Below, piece after piece: positions 29,048 to 37,559 of a stretch of 64,000 nt of DNA. The DNA comes from Limnoglobus roseus (GTDB lineage Bacteria; Planctomycetota; Planctomycetia; Gemmatales; Gemmataceae). The stretch is from assembly GCF_008254045.1 (NCBI RefSeq), contig NZ_CP042425.1, positions 1,612,001-1,676,000 of the forward strand. Reading direction: 5' to 3'. Both the position numbers and the translations under genes were made by a program. The notes beneath the pieces are model-generated. The model searched no databases. It was not told the origin of the DNA and saw nothing but the letters and a program-made list of their open reading frames with translations. The first letter of the stretch is position 1; every line of letters starts with the position of its first letter.

Positions 29048-29097
29048 ACCCCGCCTCCGGACCCCTGGTTCCTGACCTCTGACCCCTGGAGTTTCCG

Positions 29098-29727
29098 ATG
29101 GCCGCTGTCGACTCGAATCTGCCGAAGGTCTACCTCGCTCGGCACGGCGAGACGGAGTGGACCAAGACCGGCCAGCACACCGGCCGCACCGACATCGCAC
29201 TGACGCCGCAGGGCGAGGACGACGCCAAGCTCATCGGCCTCCGCGTCGCCCACTTGAAGTTCACCAGCGTTTTCACCAGTCCCCTCCAGCGGGCGAAGCG
29301 GACGAGCGAATTGGCGGGGTTCGCCGCCCTCGTCGACCCGGACCTGATGGAGTGGGACTACGGTAGCTTCGAGGGAAAGAAGACGGCCGACATTCGCAAG
29401 GTGCAGGCCGACTGGCAACTCCTCAAGCACGGCGCGCCGAACGGCGAGACGGCCCAACAGGTCGCAGCACGGGCCGACCGCGTCATCGCGAAGGTGAAGG
29501 CCCTCACCGGAAACGTGCTGATCTTCGCGCACGGCCACTACCTGCGGGTGTTCGCGTCCCGCTGGGTCGGGGCCGACCCGGCGTTCGCGCAACACCTCCT
29601 CCTCGGCACGTCGTCGATCAGCGTTCTCTCGTTCGACCACGGCCGCATCGAGGAACCGGCGATCATGCTCTGGAACGACGACCGCCACCTCAGCGGCGAA
29701 GGGTGCGTGATCCCGGTCAAGAAGTAA
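29098..29727 (+). CDS. Histidine phosphatase family protein (PGM/CobC-like)
   Basis: 209 aa with a ggag site 6 bp before the ATG. The RHGET motif holds the phospho-accepting H16 with R15. Second-site residues are R65 (SPLQRAKRTSE), E85 (EWDYGSFEG) and H145 (AHGHYLR). The enzyme is probably a small-molecule phosphatase rather than a true phosphoglycerate mutase; EWDYGSFEG is typical of CobC/GpmB-type phosphatases. The substrate is unknown. Its 3' end overlaps the convergent MFS gene by 11 bp. Confidence 0.9.
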   Translation: MAAVDSNLPKVYLARHGETEWTKTGQHTGRTDIALTPQGEDDAKLIGLRVAHLKFTSVFTSPLQRAKRTSELAGFAALVDPDLMEWDYGSFEGKKTADIRKVQADWQLLKHGAPNGETAQQVAARADRVIAKVKALTGNVLIFAHGHYLRVFASRWVGADPAFAQHLLLGTSSISVLSFDHGRIEEPAIMLWNDDRHLSGEGCVIPVKK

Positions 29728-30991
29728 CGCGGCCGCGACTCGGCCACAACAATACCACGGCAACCAGCCCCGTCAGCGGGGCCAAGCCGGCGATCGTCAG
29801 GCCGAGGGCATAGCTCTTGGTCTGGTCGATATAGCTGCCGAGTTGCGTTTGCACGAAGCCCGCGAGGAACCACGCCGACGCCGCCAGCGTGCCGGAGAGG
29901 GACGCCATCCACTTCGCCGGTAGCTCCTGCGCCAAAGCGTAGTAGTACGGGTGCAGGCCGAGAATCCCCGCCCCGGCGACCATCAACAACGACACCTTTG
30001 CGGAGTTCGAATCCGCCAACGGCACCACGGCCGCCAGGGCCGTGATCGCGGCATAGAGGGTGAAGCCCACGAGCCGGGCGGAATGCACCCGCAGGCCGCG
30101 ACTCACGAGCAACTTCACCCACACCCCGGACAGTAGACAGCCGATTTCCGCGGCGATGTAGAAGCCCGCCACGGCGAAGTCGGCGTCGTCGGCCGAGAGT
30201 TTCTGCGACTCCTTCAGGTACTTCGGCAGCCACGCCCGAAGGAACTGCCAGCTCACGGTGAGACTCGCCACGACCACGGCCAGCGTTAGGATTTGTCGAA
30301 TCGCGACACTCGTTGGCGGACCGACCGGCGCGTCAGCCGACGGCGGCAATGGCCGGTTCAAATCGTTCGGCCGCACCAGCACCAGCCAGAGCGGAATCCA
30401 CAACAGGCCGCCGGCCCCGACGGTCCAGAACACGACGCCCCACTCGCCGCCGAGGTGCCGGACTTCGCGAACGTAGAGCGGAATCAGTATCGCTCCGAGC
30501 GACGCGCCACTTTGCAGCAGGCCGTTGCCGAGCGGCCGTTCGGCGGCCGTCAGAATCTGGCGGGCCGTCAACAGCGCACACGGCCAGTGCCCGGATTCGA
30601 ACAGCCCGAGTATCGTGCGGCAGAGGAGCAGCCAGCGGAACGGTCCCGCCCCCGGTTCGTCGCCCGGCCCTTCCAGGTGTTGTGTGATCGACGGCGCGGC
30701 CATGCACGGCGTGAGCAAACCAGCCGCCGACCATCCGAGCAGGACGAGCGGGTACAACCGCCGGGGGCCGACGCGATCGGCGATCAGTCCGAAGAGAATG
30801 GAACCGGCCGCGAAGGCGTAGCTAAAGCAGCCTTCGAGCAAGCCGTATCGTGTGTCGTCGAGGTGATAAAGCGCCTTCAGGTCCGTCGCGGTTTGCGGCA
30901 GGGCCTGCCGGTCCATGTAGTTCAAAAGCGTCGCCAGCATCAGCGTGCCGCACACGGCCCACTTCCACGTCCAACGGGGAGACGGTGTCAT
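29717..30991 (-). CDS. MFS transporter, ACS (anion:cation symporter)-like
   Basis: 424 aa from MTPSPRWTWK; this ATG overlaps the stop of the upstream creatininase-like gene (ATGA), which is why it was preferred to the one 3 codons earlier. There are twelve hydrophobic helices in two bundles. The A-motif region reads GLIADRVGPRRLYP. NYMDRQALPQTATDL after TM1 is the hallmark of the hexuronate/tartrate/phthalate (ExuT/GudP) branch. It probably imports a sugar acid or another organic anion. Coupling to a creatininase-like hydrolase and a nearby lactonase-like gene fits such a substrate. Confidence 0.85.
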   Translation of the reverse strand: MTPSPRWTWKWAVCGTLMLATLLNYMDRQALPQTATDLKALYHLDDTRYGLLEGCFSYAFAAGSILFGLIADRVGPRRLYPLVLLGWSAAGLLTPCMAAPSITQHLEGPGDEPGAGPFRWLLLCRTILGLFESGHWPCALLTARQILTAAERPLGNGLLQSGASLGAILIPLYVREVRHLGGEWGVVFWTVGAGGLLWIPLWLVLVRPNDLNRPLPPSADAPVGPPTSVAIRQILTLAVVVASLTVSWQFLRAWLPKYLKESQKLSADDADFAVAGFYIAAEIGCLLSGVWVKLLVSRGLRVHSARLVGFTLYAAITALAAVVPLADSNSAKVSLLMVAGAGILGLHPYYYALAQELPAKWMASLSGTLAASAWFLAGFVQTQLGSYIDQTKSYALGLTIAGLAPLTGLVAVVLLWPSRGRVTS

Positions 30992-31749
30992 ACGTCCCAC
31001 CCGTGGCCGGCATGGCTCGTCATTCGCTCCAGGTATGCCGCGACTCCGGCCGTGAACACACGGAAGAGTGCTTCGCCCTTCTCGGCAGTTGCGGCGGCTG
31101 GCGAGCCGATGTGCCCCGGTTCGCTGCGATCAGGCATCGTCCAACCACGATAGCCAGGTGCGCCGCCGGTGCCGAACGGGACTTCCGTCACTGCCGACAA
31201 GTCGCCGACCACCAACTCCGGGCGAATCGTCAGCATCATCGACGTTTCCCACTCGCAGGCGTGGCCCATCTCCTTTTGCGTCAGCCCGGCGATGATCTCG
31301 TTCGGCTTCGCGGCGTCCCAATAAGTCAGCGACAGCAACATCAGATCGCGGCGGTCGCGGTACTTTTGCCGCAGCTCGAAGAGGGCTTGTTGCGACGGGG
31401 TCGTGTTGCCGCCGTGGCCGTTGACGAAGGCAATCCGCGTGAAGCCGTGGGCCAGGAAGTTCTCGGCGAGGTCACGCAGCAGGTCCAGGTACACTCGCGG
31501 CGAGGCCGACAGAGTGCCGGGCATGTCGAGGTGGTGGTGCGAGTTGCCGAGCCACTGCAGCGGGGCGAACAGCACCTTCCCGGCCACCGGCAGTTGCTTC
31601 ACGCGGCGGATCACTTCGCCGAGCAAGAGGCTGTCGGTGAACAGTGGCATGTGGTGGCCGTGCTGTTCGAGTGCGGCGATGGGGAAGACGATCGGCGTCG
31701 TCCTCGGCAGAGCGGCGACCACCGGCCAAGTGAGTTCGGCGAGTTCCAT
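30988..31749 (-). CDS. Creatininase-family amidohydrolase
   Basis: 253 aa. The creatininase fold binds two metals. Visible ligands are the Glu and His of ALEQHGHHMPL, the Asp of FTDSLL, the His of VNGHGGNT and the Glu of ACEWETSMM. Besides creatinine, this family hydrolyses cyclic amides and lactam-like compounds such as formamidopyrimidines and mycofactocin precursors, so the substrate cannot be named. It is coupled to the MFS gene and divergent (23 bp) from the amidohydrolase gene, so the three may share a regulator and pathway. Confidence 0.85.
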   Translation of the reverse strand: MELAELTWPVVAALPRTTPIVFPIAALEQHGHHMPLFTDSLLLGEVIRRVKQLPVAGKVLFAPLQWLGNSHHHLDMPGTLSASPRVYLDLLRDLAENFLAHGFTRIAFVNGHGGNTTPSQQALFELRQKYRDRRDLMLLSLTYWDAAKPNEIIAGLTQKEMGHACEWETSMMLTIRPELVVGDLSAVTEVPFGTGGAPGYRGWTMPDRSEPGHIGSPAAATAEKGEALFRVFTAGVAAYLERMTSHAGHGWDV

Positions 31750-31772
31750 CGGGATCGTTATATAACGACGGA

Positions 31773-32702
31773 ATGAACCTCACCCGCCGTGAATGGCTCG
31801 CAACGACCGCCGCCGCCACGCTGACCGTTCCCGCAACGGCCGCGGACGCGAAGCCGACGATCGTCGACACGCACACGCACTTCTACGACCCCACGCGGAC
31901 ACAGGGCGTGCCGTGGCCGGCGAAGGACGATAAGCTCCTCTACCGCCGCGTGCTGCCGGCGGAGTACCGCAAGCTCGCGGAACCACTCGGTATCACCGGC
32001 ACCGTCGTCGTGGAAGCGTCGCCGTGGGTCGAAGACAACCAGTGGTTGCTCGACCTCGCGAAAGACGAACCGTTCATCCTCGGCGTCGTCGGCCGGCTGA
32101 TTCCGACGGAGATGAACTTCGTCGCCAACCTCGACCGCTTCGCCAAGAACCCGCTCTTCCGCGGCATCCGGGTCACGCACGACGAGGTGAAGAAGGCCCT
32201 GACCGACGACACCGTGGCCAAGAACCTGCAAGCCTTCAGCGACCGGCGGCTGACCCTCGACGTGAACGGCGGGCCGGAACTGCTCCCCGACATCGTGAAG
32301 TTGAGCAAGAAGTTCACGTCGCTGACGATCGTCGTCAACCACATGGCCAACCCGAAGATCGACGGCAAGGCCGCTGACAAGGCCTATCGCGAGAACCTCG
32401 CCGCGGCCGCCGAAGGTCGGAACGTGTGGTGTAAATTCTCCGCCTTGGTGGACGGCACGCGGAAGCGAGACGGCAGTGCCCCGACCGACCTCGACTTCTA
32501 CCGGCCGACGCTCGACGCCGTGTGGGCGGCCTTCGGCGAACTGCGGCTGATGTTCGGCTCCAACTGGCCGGTGAGCGACTACGCGGCGAAATTGGAGACG
32601 ACGGTTTCGCTGGCGACGAAGTACGTGACGGAGAAGGCCGGCGACCCCGCGAAGGTCTTCGCCACGAACGCGAAGCTCGCCTACCAACTCACCCGCGGGT
32701 GA
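31773..32702 (+). CDS. Amidohydrolase-2 family protein (lactonase-like), exported
   Basis: 309 aa. The N-terminus LTRREWLATTAAATL is a twin-arginine-like signal. The TIM-barrel domain starts with IVDTHTHFYDP (HxH metal site) and has VEASPWVEDNQWLL, GIRVTH, VVNHMANP and the C-terminal MFGSNWPVSDY with the last metal-binding Asp region. The order and sequence match the L-fuconolactonase/4-sulfomuconolactonase branch of amidohydrolase-2. A lactone is a reasonable substrate, although the export signal is less usual for this branch. It is followed 3 bp later by rsmE. Confidence 0.85.
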   Translation: MNLTRREWLATTAAATLTVPATAADAKPTIVDTHTHFYDPTRTQGVPWPAKDDKLLYRRVLPAEYRKLAEPLGITGTVVVEASPWVEDNQWLLDLAKDEPFILGVVGRLIPTEMNFVANLDRFAKNPLFRGIRVTHDEVKKALTDDTVAKNLQAFSDRRLTLDVNGGPELLPDIVKLSKKFTSLTIVVNHMANPKIDGKAADKAYRENLAAAAEGRNVWCKFSALVDGTRKRDGSAPTDLDFYRPTLDAVWAAFGELRLMFGSNWPVSDYAAKLETTVSLATKYVTEKAGDPAKVFATNAKLAYQLTRG

Positions 32703-32705
32703 CGC

Positions 32706-33383
32706 ATGGCCGACCGCTTCTATACCGCCGACGCGCTCCGGCCCGGCGAGTACCAACTGACCGGCCCGGAAGCCCACCACTTACACGCTGTCCGGCGCAT
32801 TGACGTCGGCGAGCGCATCACACTCTTCAACGGCGACGGGTTCGAGTACCCGGCCGAAGTCCTCGACGTCGGCAAGAAGTCGGTGGCCTTGCTGGTCGCC
32901 GAAGCGGTTGCCGCCAGCCGCGAGCGAACGCCGCCACTGTGGATCGCGTCGGCACTCCCGAAAGGGGACCGGCTCGACTTTCTCATCGAGAAGTTGACGG
33001 AACTCGGCGTGACCCGCTTCGTGCCCTTGGTGACGGACCGCAGCATCGTGCGGCCGAAGGCAGACGTGGTCGAAAAGTACCAACGGATGGTGGTCGAGGC
33101 CAGTAAGCAGTGCGGGCGAAACGTGCTGATGACGATTGACCCGCCCGCGTCGTGGGCGCAGTTCGTGCGGCGGATCGACCTGCCACCACTGAGACTGATT
33201 CTGCATCCCGGTGGATCGCTCGCCTTATCAAAGACGACCGAGGAAGCAGTCGTCGCAATCGGACCCGAGGGCGGCTTCTCGGAGAGTGAAACCGCCGTTC
33301 CGGGGTGGGCCGTGGCACGGCTTGGGCCGACGATCTTGCGCATCGAAACGGCGGCAATTGCGGCCGCCTGTTCACTTCTCTGA
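32706..33383 (+). CDS. rsmE: 16S rRNA (uracil-1498-N3)-methyltransferase RsmE
   Basis: 225 aa. RsmE methylates U1498 in helix 44 of 16S rRNA using AdoMet. An N-terminal PUA-like domain (HHLHAVRRIDVGERITLF) is followed by a SPOUT domain with ALPKGDRLDFLIEKLTELGV, then AIGPEGGFSESE and LRIETAAIAA, which form the trefoil knot and cofactor site. The length is slightly short of the usual ~240. It starts 3 bp after the amidohydrolase stop. Its last 12 bp overlap the convergent glyoxalase-like gene. Confidence 0.93.
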   Translation: MADRFYTADALRPGEYQLTGPEAHHLHAVRRIDVGERITLFNGDGFEYPAEVLDVGKKSVALLVAEAVAASRERTPPLWIASALPKGDRLDFLIEKLTELGVTRFVPLVTDRSIVRPKADVVEKYQRMVVEASKQCGRNVLMTIDPPASWAQFVRRIDLPPLRLILHPGGSLALSKTTEEAVVAIGPEGGFSESETAVPGWAVARLGPTILRIETAAIAAACSLL

Positions 33384-33725
33384 CCACACCGCCAGTTCGT
33401 TCCCCGCCGGGTCGGTGAAGTGAAAGCGGCGGCCGCCGGGGAAAGCGAACGGTGCCCGCGTGATGACACCGCCGGCCGCGGTTAGACGATCGAGGGTGTC
33501 CTCCAGGTCCACGGCGTACAGCACCACGAGCGGCCCCTTCGACTTCTCGCCCGGGTCGGACGCCAACCCGCCGGAGAGGCGGCCGTCGTTGAACGACGAA
33601 TAGGCATCGCCGTAGTCGGTCCACGTCCAGCCGAAGACGGCCTCGTAAAACTGCTTCGCCTTCGGCACGTCTTGCACGGGGAGTTCGATGTAGTCGATCT
33701 GCCGGTCCGAGCTTGCGGGGTTCAT
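33372..33725 (-). CDS. VOC (glyoxalase/dioxygenase-fold) family protein
   Basis: 117 aa, a single two-module VOC domain: DYIELPVQDVPKAKQFYEAV, then FGWTWTDYG, and the C-terminal FHFTDPAGNELAVWSE. The final Glu matches the usual metal ligand. Members include glyoxalases, resistance proteins and many uncharacterised enzymes; the sequence is closest to the short glyoxalase/bleomycin-resistance-like group. No substrate can be assigned. The gene lies just downstream of the exonuclease gene (15 bp) on the same strand. Confidence 0.85.
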   Translation of the reverse strand: MNPASSDRQIDYIELPVQDVPKAKQFYEAVFGWTWTDYGDAYSSFNDGRLSGGLASDPGEKSKGPLVVLYAVDLEDTLDRLTAAGGVITRAPFAFPGGRRFHFTDPAGNELAVWSEK

Positions 33726-33740
33726 GCGAGTCCTCTGCGG

Positions 33741-34280
33741 TCAGTAGCGGGCGGGGTTAAGTTTGCCCCACAGCGGGCGGCCCTGCTGGCGGGCTGCAAT
33801 CACGATGCCGGCGCACGCGAGGGCGTCCGACTCGGCGTCGTGGTGCTTCAGCGGCAGGCCGAGGAACTGAGCGACGTTCGGCAGCTTCGTCGGCTTCACG
33901 CCCCAGGCTTTGCGGGCCATGCTCACGGTGCAATAGAACGGGTGAACCGGCCGCGGTAAGCCGGCGGTTGCGCAGCAAGCGTACAGAACGCCGCGGTCGA
34001 ACGCCGCCGCGTGGGCGGCGATGAACTCGACGCCGTCGAGCAACTTCGCGGCCGTCGGCCACAGTTCGCCGAACGTGGGCTGGTTTTGCACGTGCGCCCA
34101 GGTGATGCCGTGGATGTACGAGAACAGAATGTGCGGCCGCGGTGGGCGGATGAGGAAATGGCCCTTCTCGACAACGGTCGTCCCCTCGACGACGATAATG
34201 CCGACCGAGCAAGCGCTGTCGCGGCCGTGGTCGGCGGTTTCGAAGTCCAGCGCAGCGAACCGGCCCATCGGATTCGTCAT
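33741..34280 (-). CDS. DEDDh-type 3'-5' exonuclease (DnaQ-like)
   Basis: 179 aa from [17 protein letters not shown]; the longer frame upstream is a shadow. The five catalytic positions are visible: D12 and E14 in ALDFETAD, the middle Asp in [13 protein letters not shown], and the His and last Asp in [13 protein letters not shown]. It therefore has a complete DEDDh site and should degrade single-stranded DNA or RNA 3' to 5'. Stand-alone members of this size are often called DNA polymerase III epsilon-like or RNase T-like. The true substrate is unknown. Confidence 0.88.
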   Translation of the reverse strand: MTNPMGRFAALDFETADHGRDSACSVGIIVVEGTTVVEKGHFLIRPPRPHILFSYIHGITWAHVQNQPTFGELWPTAAKLLDGVEFIAAHAAAFDRGVLYACCATAGLPRPVHPFYCTVSMARKAWGVKPTKLPNVAQFLGLPLKHHDAESDALACAGIVIAARQQGRPLWGKLNPARY

Positions 34281-34319
34281 AAACTTCAGTGTACGCCCGT
34301 GAACCGTGTGGGACAGCCC

Positions 34320-34460
34320 GTGAAGAAGTCCGACCTCCCGACGAAGATGTGTGCCGCGTGCCGTCGGCCGTTTGCTTGGCGGAAGAAGTGGGCGAAAGTC
34401 TGGGAGACGGTGCGGTACTGTTCCGACCGCTGCCGGCGGGCGAAGAAAGCGGCCCATTGA
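34320..34460 (+). CDS. DUF2256 small zinc-binding protein
   Basis: 46 aa from a GTG ([10 protein letters not shown]); another GTG lies 7 codons upstream. The whole protein is a DUF2256 domain: [18 protein letters not shown], then [20 protein letters not shown]11, C14, C34 and C38 form the zinc site. In other bacteria DUF2256 genes often lie beside photolyase/cryptochrome genes, but none is here. The GTG start and tiny size make it easy to miss, and an overlapping out-of-frame ORF covers it. Confidence 0.85.
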   Translation: MKKSDLPTKMCAACRRPFAWRKKWAKVWETVRYCSDRCRRAKKAAH

Positions 34461-34515
34461 CACGCCCGCACTCGCCGCCGATACTGCCAATCCCTCCCTT
34501 TTCAGGACCTCACCC

Positions 34516-35553
34516 ATGCTCCGGCGCTACTTCTTCCTCGCCCTCGTCGGCTCGACCGCCCTCGCCTCACGAACACCGGCGGCCGATGTCACCGTCACCA
34601 AAACGCCGACCGCCCTCGAATTCAAGGTCGGCGACGAAGTCATCACAAAGTACCAGTACGCCGGCACGGTGCAGGTCGAAAAGGGCGACGGCACGAAGCC
34701 GCTCGCCAAGCCGTACTTTTACCCGCTGAACGCCCCCGGCGGCACGTGTGCCACCCGCCCTTGGCCGATGATTCGGGGCACACAGGGGGAGACGACCGAC
34801 CACTTCCACCAGAAGTCGGCGTGGTTCTGCCACGGCGACGTGATCCCCGAAGGGATCGACCTCAAGACGAAGTCGGCCGACAAGCACGTCAAGGGCGTGG
34901 ACTTCTGGGCCGAGTCCACCGGCCACGGGCGGATCGTGTGTACCACCGTCGGCGAGCCGAAGGGCGGCCAAGTGAGGACCCAGAACGAATGGCTCACACC
35001 CGACGGGGTGAAAATTCTCGACGAGACGCGAACCCTCACCGTGAGTTCCCTCCCGGTCGGACGGCTGATCGTGTTGGACATCGATCTCACCGCGAGCGTC
35101 TGCCCGATCACGTTCGGCGACACGAAGGAAGGGTCGATGGGCGTGCGCGTCAGCGATGAGTTCCGCCTCGCGAAGACCGGCAGTGACGGCGTCGTCACGA
35201 CGGTTGACGGCCAAATCGCGAAGGCCCCGGCGAAAGACAACCTGCCGATGTGGGGGCAACCCTCCGTGTGGCACGACTACAGCGGCAGCGTCGGCGGTAA
35301 GACGGTTGGACTCGCGATCTTCGAAGACCCGACCAACAAGTACCCCGCCGTGTGGCACACCCGTGCGTACGGCCTGATGGCCGCGAACCCGTTCGGCCGC
35401 GCCGGGTCCGGGTTTCCCGCGATGAAGGGTAACACCGACCTCGTGAAACTGGCGAAGGGGCAACGCCTGACGTTACGGTACGGCCTGTACGTTCACACCG
35501 GCGGCACAACCGAGGGCAAGGTGGCCGAAGCGTTCACTGCGTTCAAGAAGTAA
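34516..35553 (+). CDS. Exported DUF6807 (PmoA-like) protein
   Basis: 345 aa from MLRRYFFLAL, with a signal peptide ending near TPAAD. The mature protein has the DUF6807 pattern formerly labelled methane oxygenase PmoA: YFYPLNAPGGT, RPWPMI, TDHFHQKSAWFCHGDV, FWAEST, HGRI and YGLMAANPFG. It is a beta-rich domain. Despite the old name these proteins are not particulate methane monooxygenase; planctomycetes encode many, often near sugar-related genes. The role is unknown. A hairpin follows 10 bp after the stop. Confidence 0.85.
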   Translation: MLRRYFFLALVGSTALASRTPAADVTVTKTPTALEFKVGDEVITKYQYAGTVQVEKGDGTKPLAKPYFYPLNAPGGTCATRPWPMIRGTQGETTDHFHQKSAWFCHGDVIPEGIDLKTKSADKHVKGVDFWAESTGHGRIVCTTVGEPKGGQVRTQNEWLTPDGVKILDETRTLTVSSLPVGRLIVLDIDLTASVCPITFGDTKEGSMGVRVSDEFRLAKTGSDGVVTTVDGQIAKAPAKDNLPMWGQPSVWHDYSGSVGGKTVGLAIFEDPTNKYPAVWHTRAYGLMAANPFGRAGSGFPAMKGNTDLVKLAKGQRLTLRYGLYVHTGGTTEGKVAEAFTAFKK

Positions 35554-35562
35554 AACTGCGCG

Positions 35563-35583
35563 GCGGGCCGCAACACGGCCCGC
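35563..35583 (+). terminator. 8-bp GC hairpin after the DUF6807 gene
   Basis: Arms gcgggccg (35563-35570) and cggcccgc (35576-35583) with a 5-nt loop, 10 bp after the stop at 35553. No T-run follows. Confidence 0.5.
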
Positions 35584-35768
35584 ATTCCCCCGAATTTCCC
35601 GATCCGCCTCTTTCGCCCGTTCTTCAACCGCGTTAAAATTCTTGCAGCCGTCGTTCCCCATTTCGCCTCAATCTTTTGGGTCGGCGGCTTGGCGTCCGTT
35701 CCGTGTTCTACAGTTCTACCGATGATTCCGGGCGTTGCGCCACACTACCGGGACTTGAGGACGTCACT

Positions 35769-37559
35769 GTGAAGCGGGGAATTCGATTGCGGGGTGTCAG
35801 CGGGACCGTTAAGGGCAAGGTCTGGCACTCCGAACACCTCCTCCGCTCCGGTCGGCTGAACTCCCTCGAAATCGTCCTCGACGACAGCTCGGTAAGCCGT
35901 AAACACGCCGAGGTGCGGGCCGGCAACGACGGTTGCTGGTCGGTCATCGACCTGAACAGCACGAACGGCACGTACATCAACGGCCAGCGGATCGCGGCGA
36001 ACGTGGACCACCCGATCAAGGGCCGCGACATCGTTCAGTTCGGCAAGATCGCGATGATCGTGGAGTTCACGGAAGCCACGCTCGACGGCCCGCCGTCGGA
36101 CCAACTCACCCTGGCGGCCAAGCTCGCTCTCCCCGCGTCGTCCGGGATGCTCTCGGCCAGCAAAGTTCTAAGCGCCCCGGCCCCGCGGACCTCCACGGAC
36201 CACATGCCGCGGGCCGGCGACCAACTCATCGCCCTGCTGCGGGCCGGGCAACACCTCATTCACTTGCAGAGTGAAGACCAACTCCTCGACACGATCCTGA
36301 ACGACGCCGTCAGCGTGCTCGACGCGCAACGAGGCGCGATCGTGTTGGCCGGCAACGACAACGTGGCCGAACCCCGCCTCCAGCTGCGGTCCCTAGCCGT
36401 CGGCCCCCGCGAGCCGGGCGGTCGGTTCCCGTTCAGCCGCCGGCTCGCACAGAAGGCGTTCGCCGCCGGCGAGTCGATGCTGTTCAAGAACCTCCGTGAA
36501 GAAGAGTTCCAGGTCACGCAGAGCATCTCCGACGGCGCGATGGGGTCGGTGCTGTGCGTCCTGCTCCGCACGCCCCGGCGGCGGATCGGCGTGCTGCACC
36601 TGGACCGCAGCGTCTACCAATCGGCGTTCACCGAGAACGACTTGATGTTCGCGGACGCCCTGGCCGCGCACATGTCGTCGGCCGTCGAGTGCGCCCACCT
36701 GTTGCGGCAGCAGCGCGAATTGTTCCTGAAGACGATCACGACTCTCGCCGACATGGTCGAACTCCGCGACCGCTACACCGGCGGCCACACGCGGCGGGTG
36801 ACGCAATACTCGATCATGCTCGCGGAGAAGCTCGACCTGCCGGAAGAACAGATCGAACTCGTTCGCACCGGCACCCCGCTGCACGACATCGGCAAGATCG
36901 GCATTCCCGACGCCATCCTGCAAAAGCCCGGCCGCCTGACGGCGAAGGAATTCGCTGAGATGCAGACGCACACGACGCAAGGCGCGCAGTACCTCGCCAA
37001 CATCCCGGAGTTGGCCACCATTCTTCCGATCGTCCGCAACCACCACGAGCGCTGGGACGGCACCGGCTACCCGGACCGCCTGGCCGGCGAAGAGATTCCG
37101 CTGCTCGCCCGGATCGTGGCCGTGTGCGACGCCTTCGACGCGATGACCAGCGACCGGCCTTACCACGAGAACAAGAAAGGGAAGCCGCCCGAAGTGGCTT
37201 TCGCGGAAATTGCCCGGCAGATGGGCCGACAGTTCGACCCGCAGTGCGCCGCCGCCTTCCTGGAAATCAGCGACAGCATCCGCCGGGTGATGAGCGAACT
37301 CCAACCCGGCGTGGACGCCACCACGCCCGCACCTCGAATCGTCGGTGCCAACTCAGTCCTCGAACGGTCGTTCCTCACCGGCGATTCGATCAGCGAACTG
37401 AACGGCAGTGATATCGCCGTCGGCCCGGATATGTCGCGGGAAGAGGATACCCTCCCCGAGTATCGGACGCACCCGGAATTTCAGATGCTATCGAGCGACG
37501 ACGGCGACACCAAGCGCCCGGATGGGACGGGCGTTCAACGGCCGGTCGACCATACGTGA
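35769..37559 (+). CDS. FHA-GAF-HD-GYP signalling protein
   Basis: 596 aa from a GTG giving VKRGIRLRGV, preceded by a ttgagg site about 10 bp away; the frame is open upstream. An FHA domain fills about 1-105, with the phosphothreonine-binding S43-R-K-H46 and NSTNGTYING. A GAF domain follows at about 155-312. An HD-GYP domain spans about 320-510, with HTRRVTQYS, H372-D373 in LHDIGKIG, and HHERWDGTGYP ending in GYP 433-435. HD-GYP domains hydrolyse c-di-GMP; all core motifs are present, so it may be active. The FHA domain suggests control by a Ser/Thr kinase. The last ~85 residues are disordered, and the 3' end overlaps the next gene by 25 bp. Confidence 0.92.
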   Translation: MKRGIRLRGVSGTVKGKVWHSEHLLRSGRLNSLEIVLDDSSVSRKHAEVRAGNDGCWSVIDLNSTNGTYINGQRIAANVDHPIKGRDIVQFGKIAMIVEFTEATLDGPPSDQLTLAAKLALPASSGMLSASKVLSAPAPRTSTDHMPRAGDQLIALLRAGQHLIHLQSEDQLLDTILNDAVSVLDAQRGAIVLAGNDNVAEPRLQLRSLAVGPREPGGRFPFSRRLAQKAFAAGESMLFKNLREEEFQVTQSISDGAMGSVLCVLLRTPRRRIGVLHLDRSVYQSAFTENDLMFADALAAHMSSAVECAHLLRQQRELFLKTITTLADMVELRDRYTGGHTRRVTQYSIMLAEKLDLPEEQIELVRTGTPLHDIGKIGIPDAILQKPGRLTAKEFAEMQTHTTQGAQYLANIPELATILPIVRNHHERWDGTGYPDRLAGEEIPLLARIVAVCDAFDAMTSDRPYHENKKGKPPEVAFAEIARQMGRQFDPQCAAAFLEISDSIRRVMSELQPGVDATTPAPRIVGANSVLERSFLTGDSISELNGSDIAVGPDMSREEDTLPEYRTHPEFQMLSSDDGDTKRPDGTGVQRPVDHT

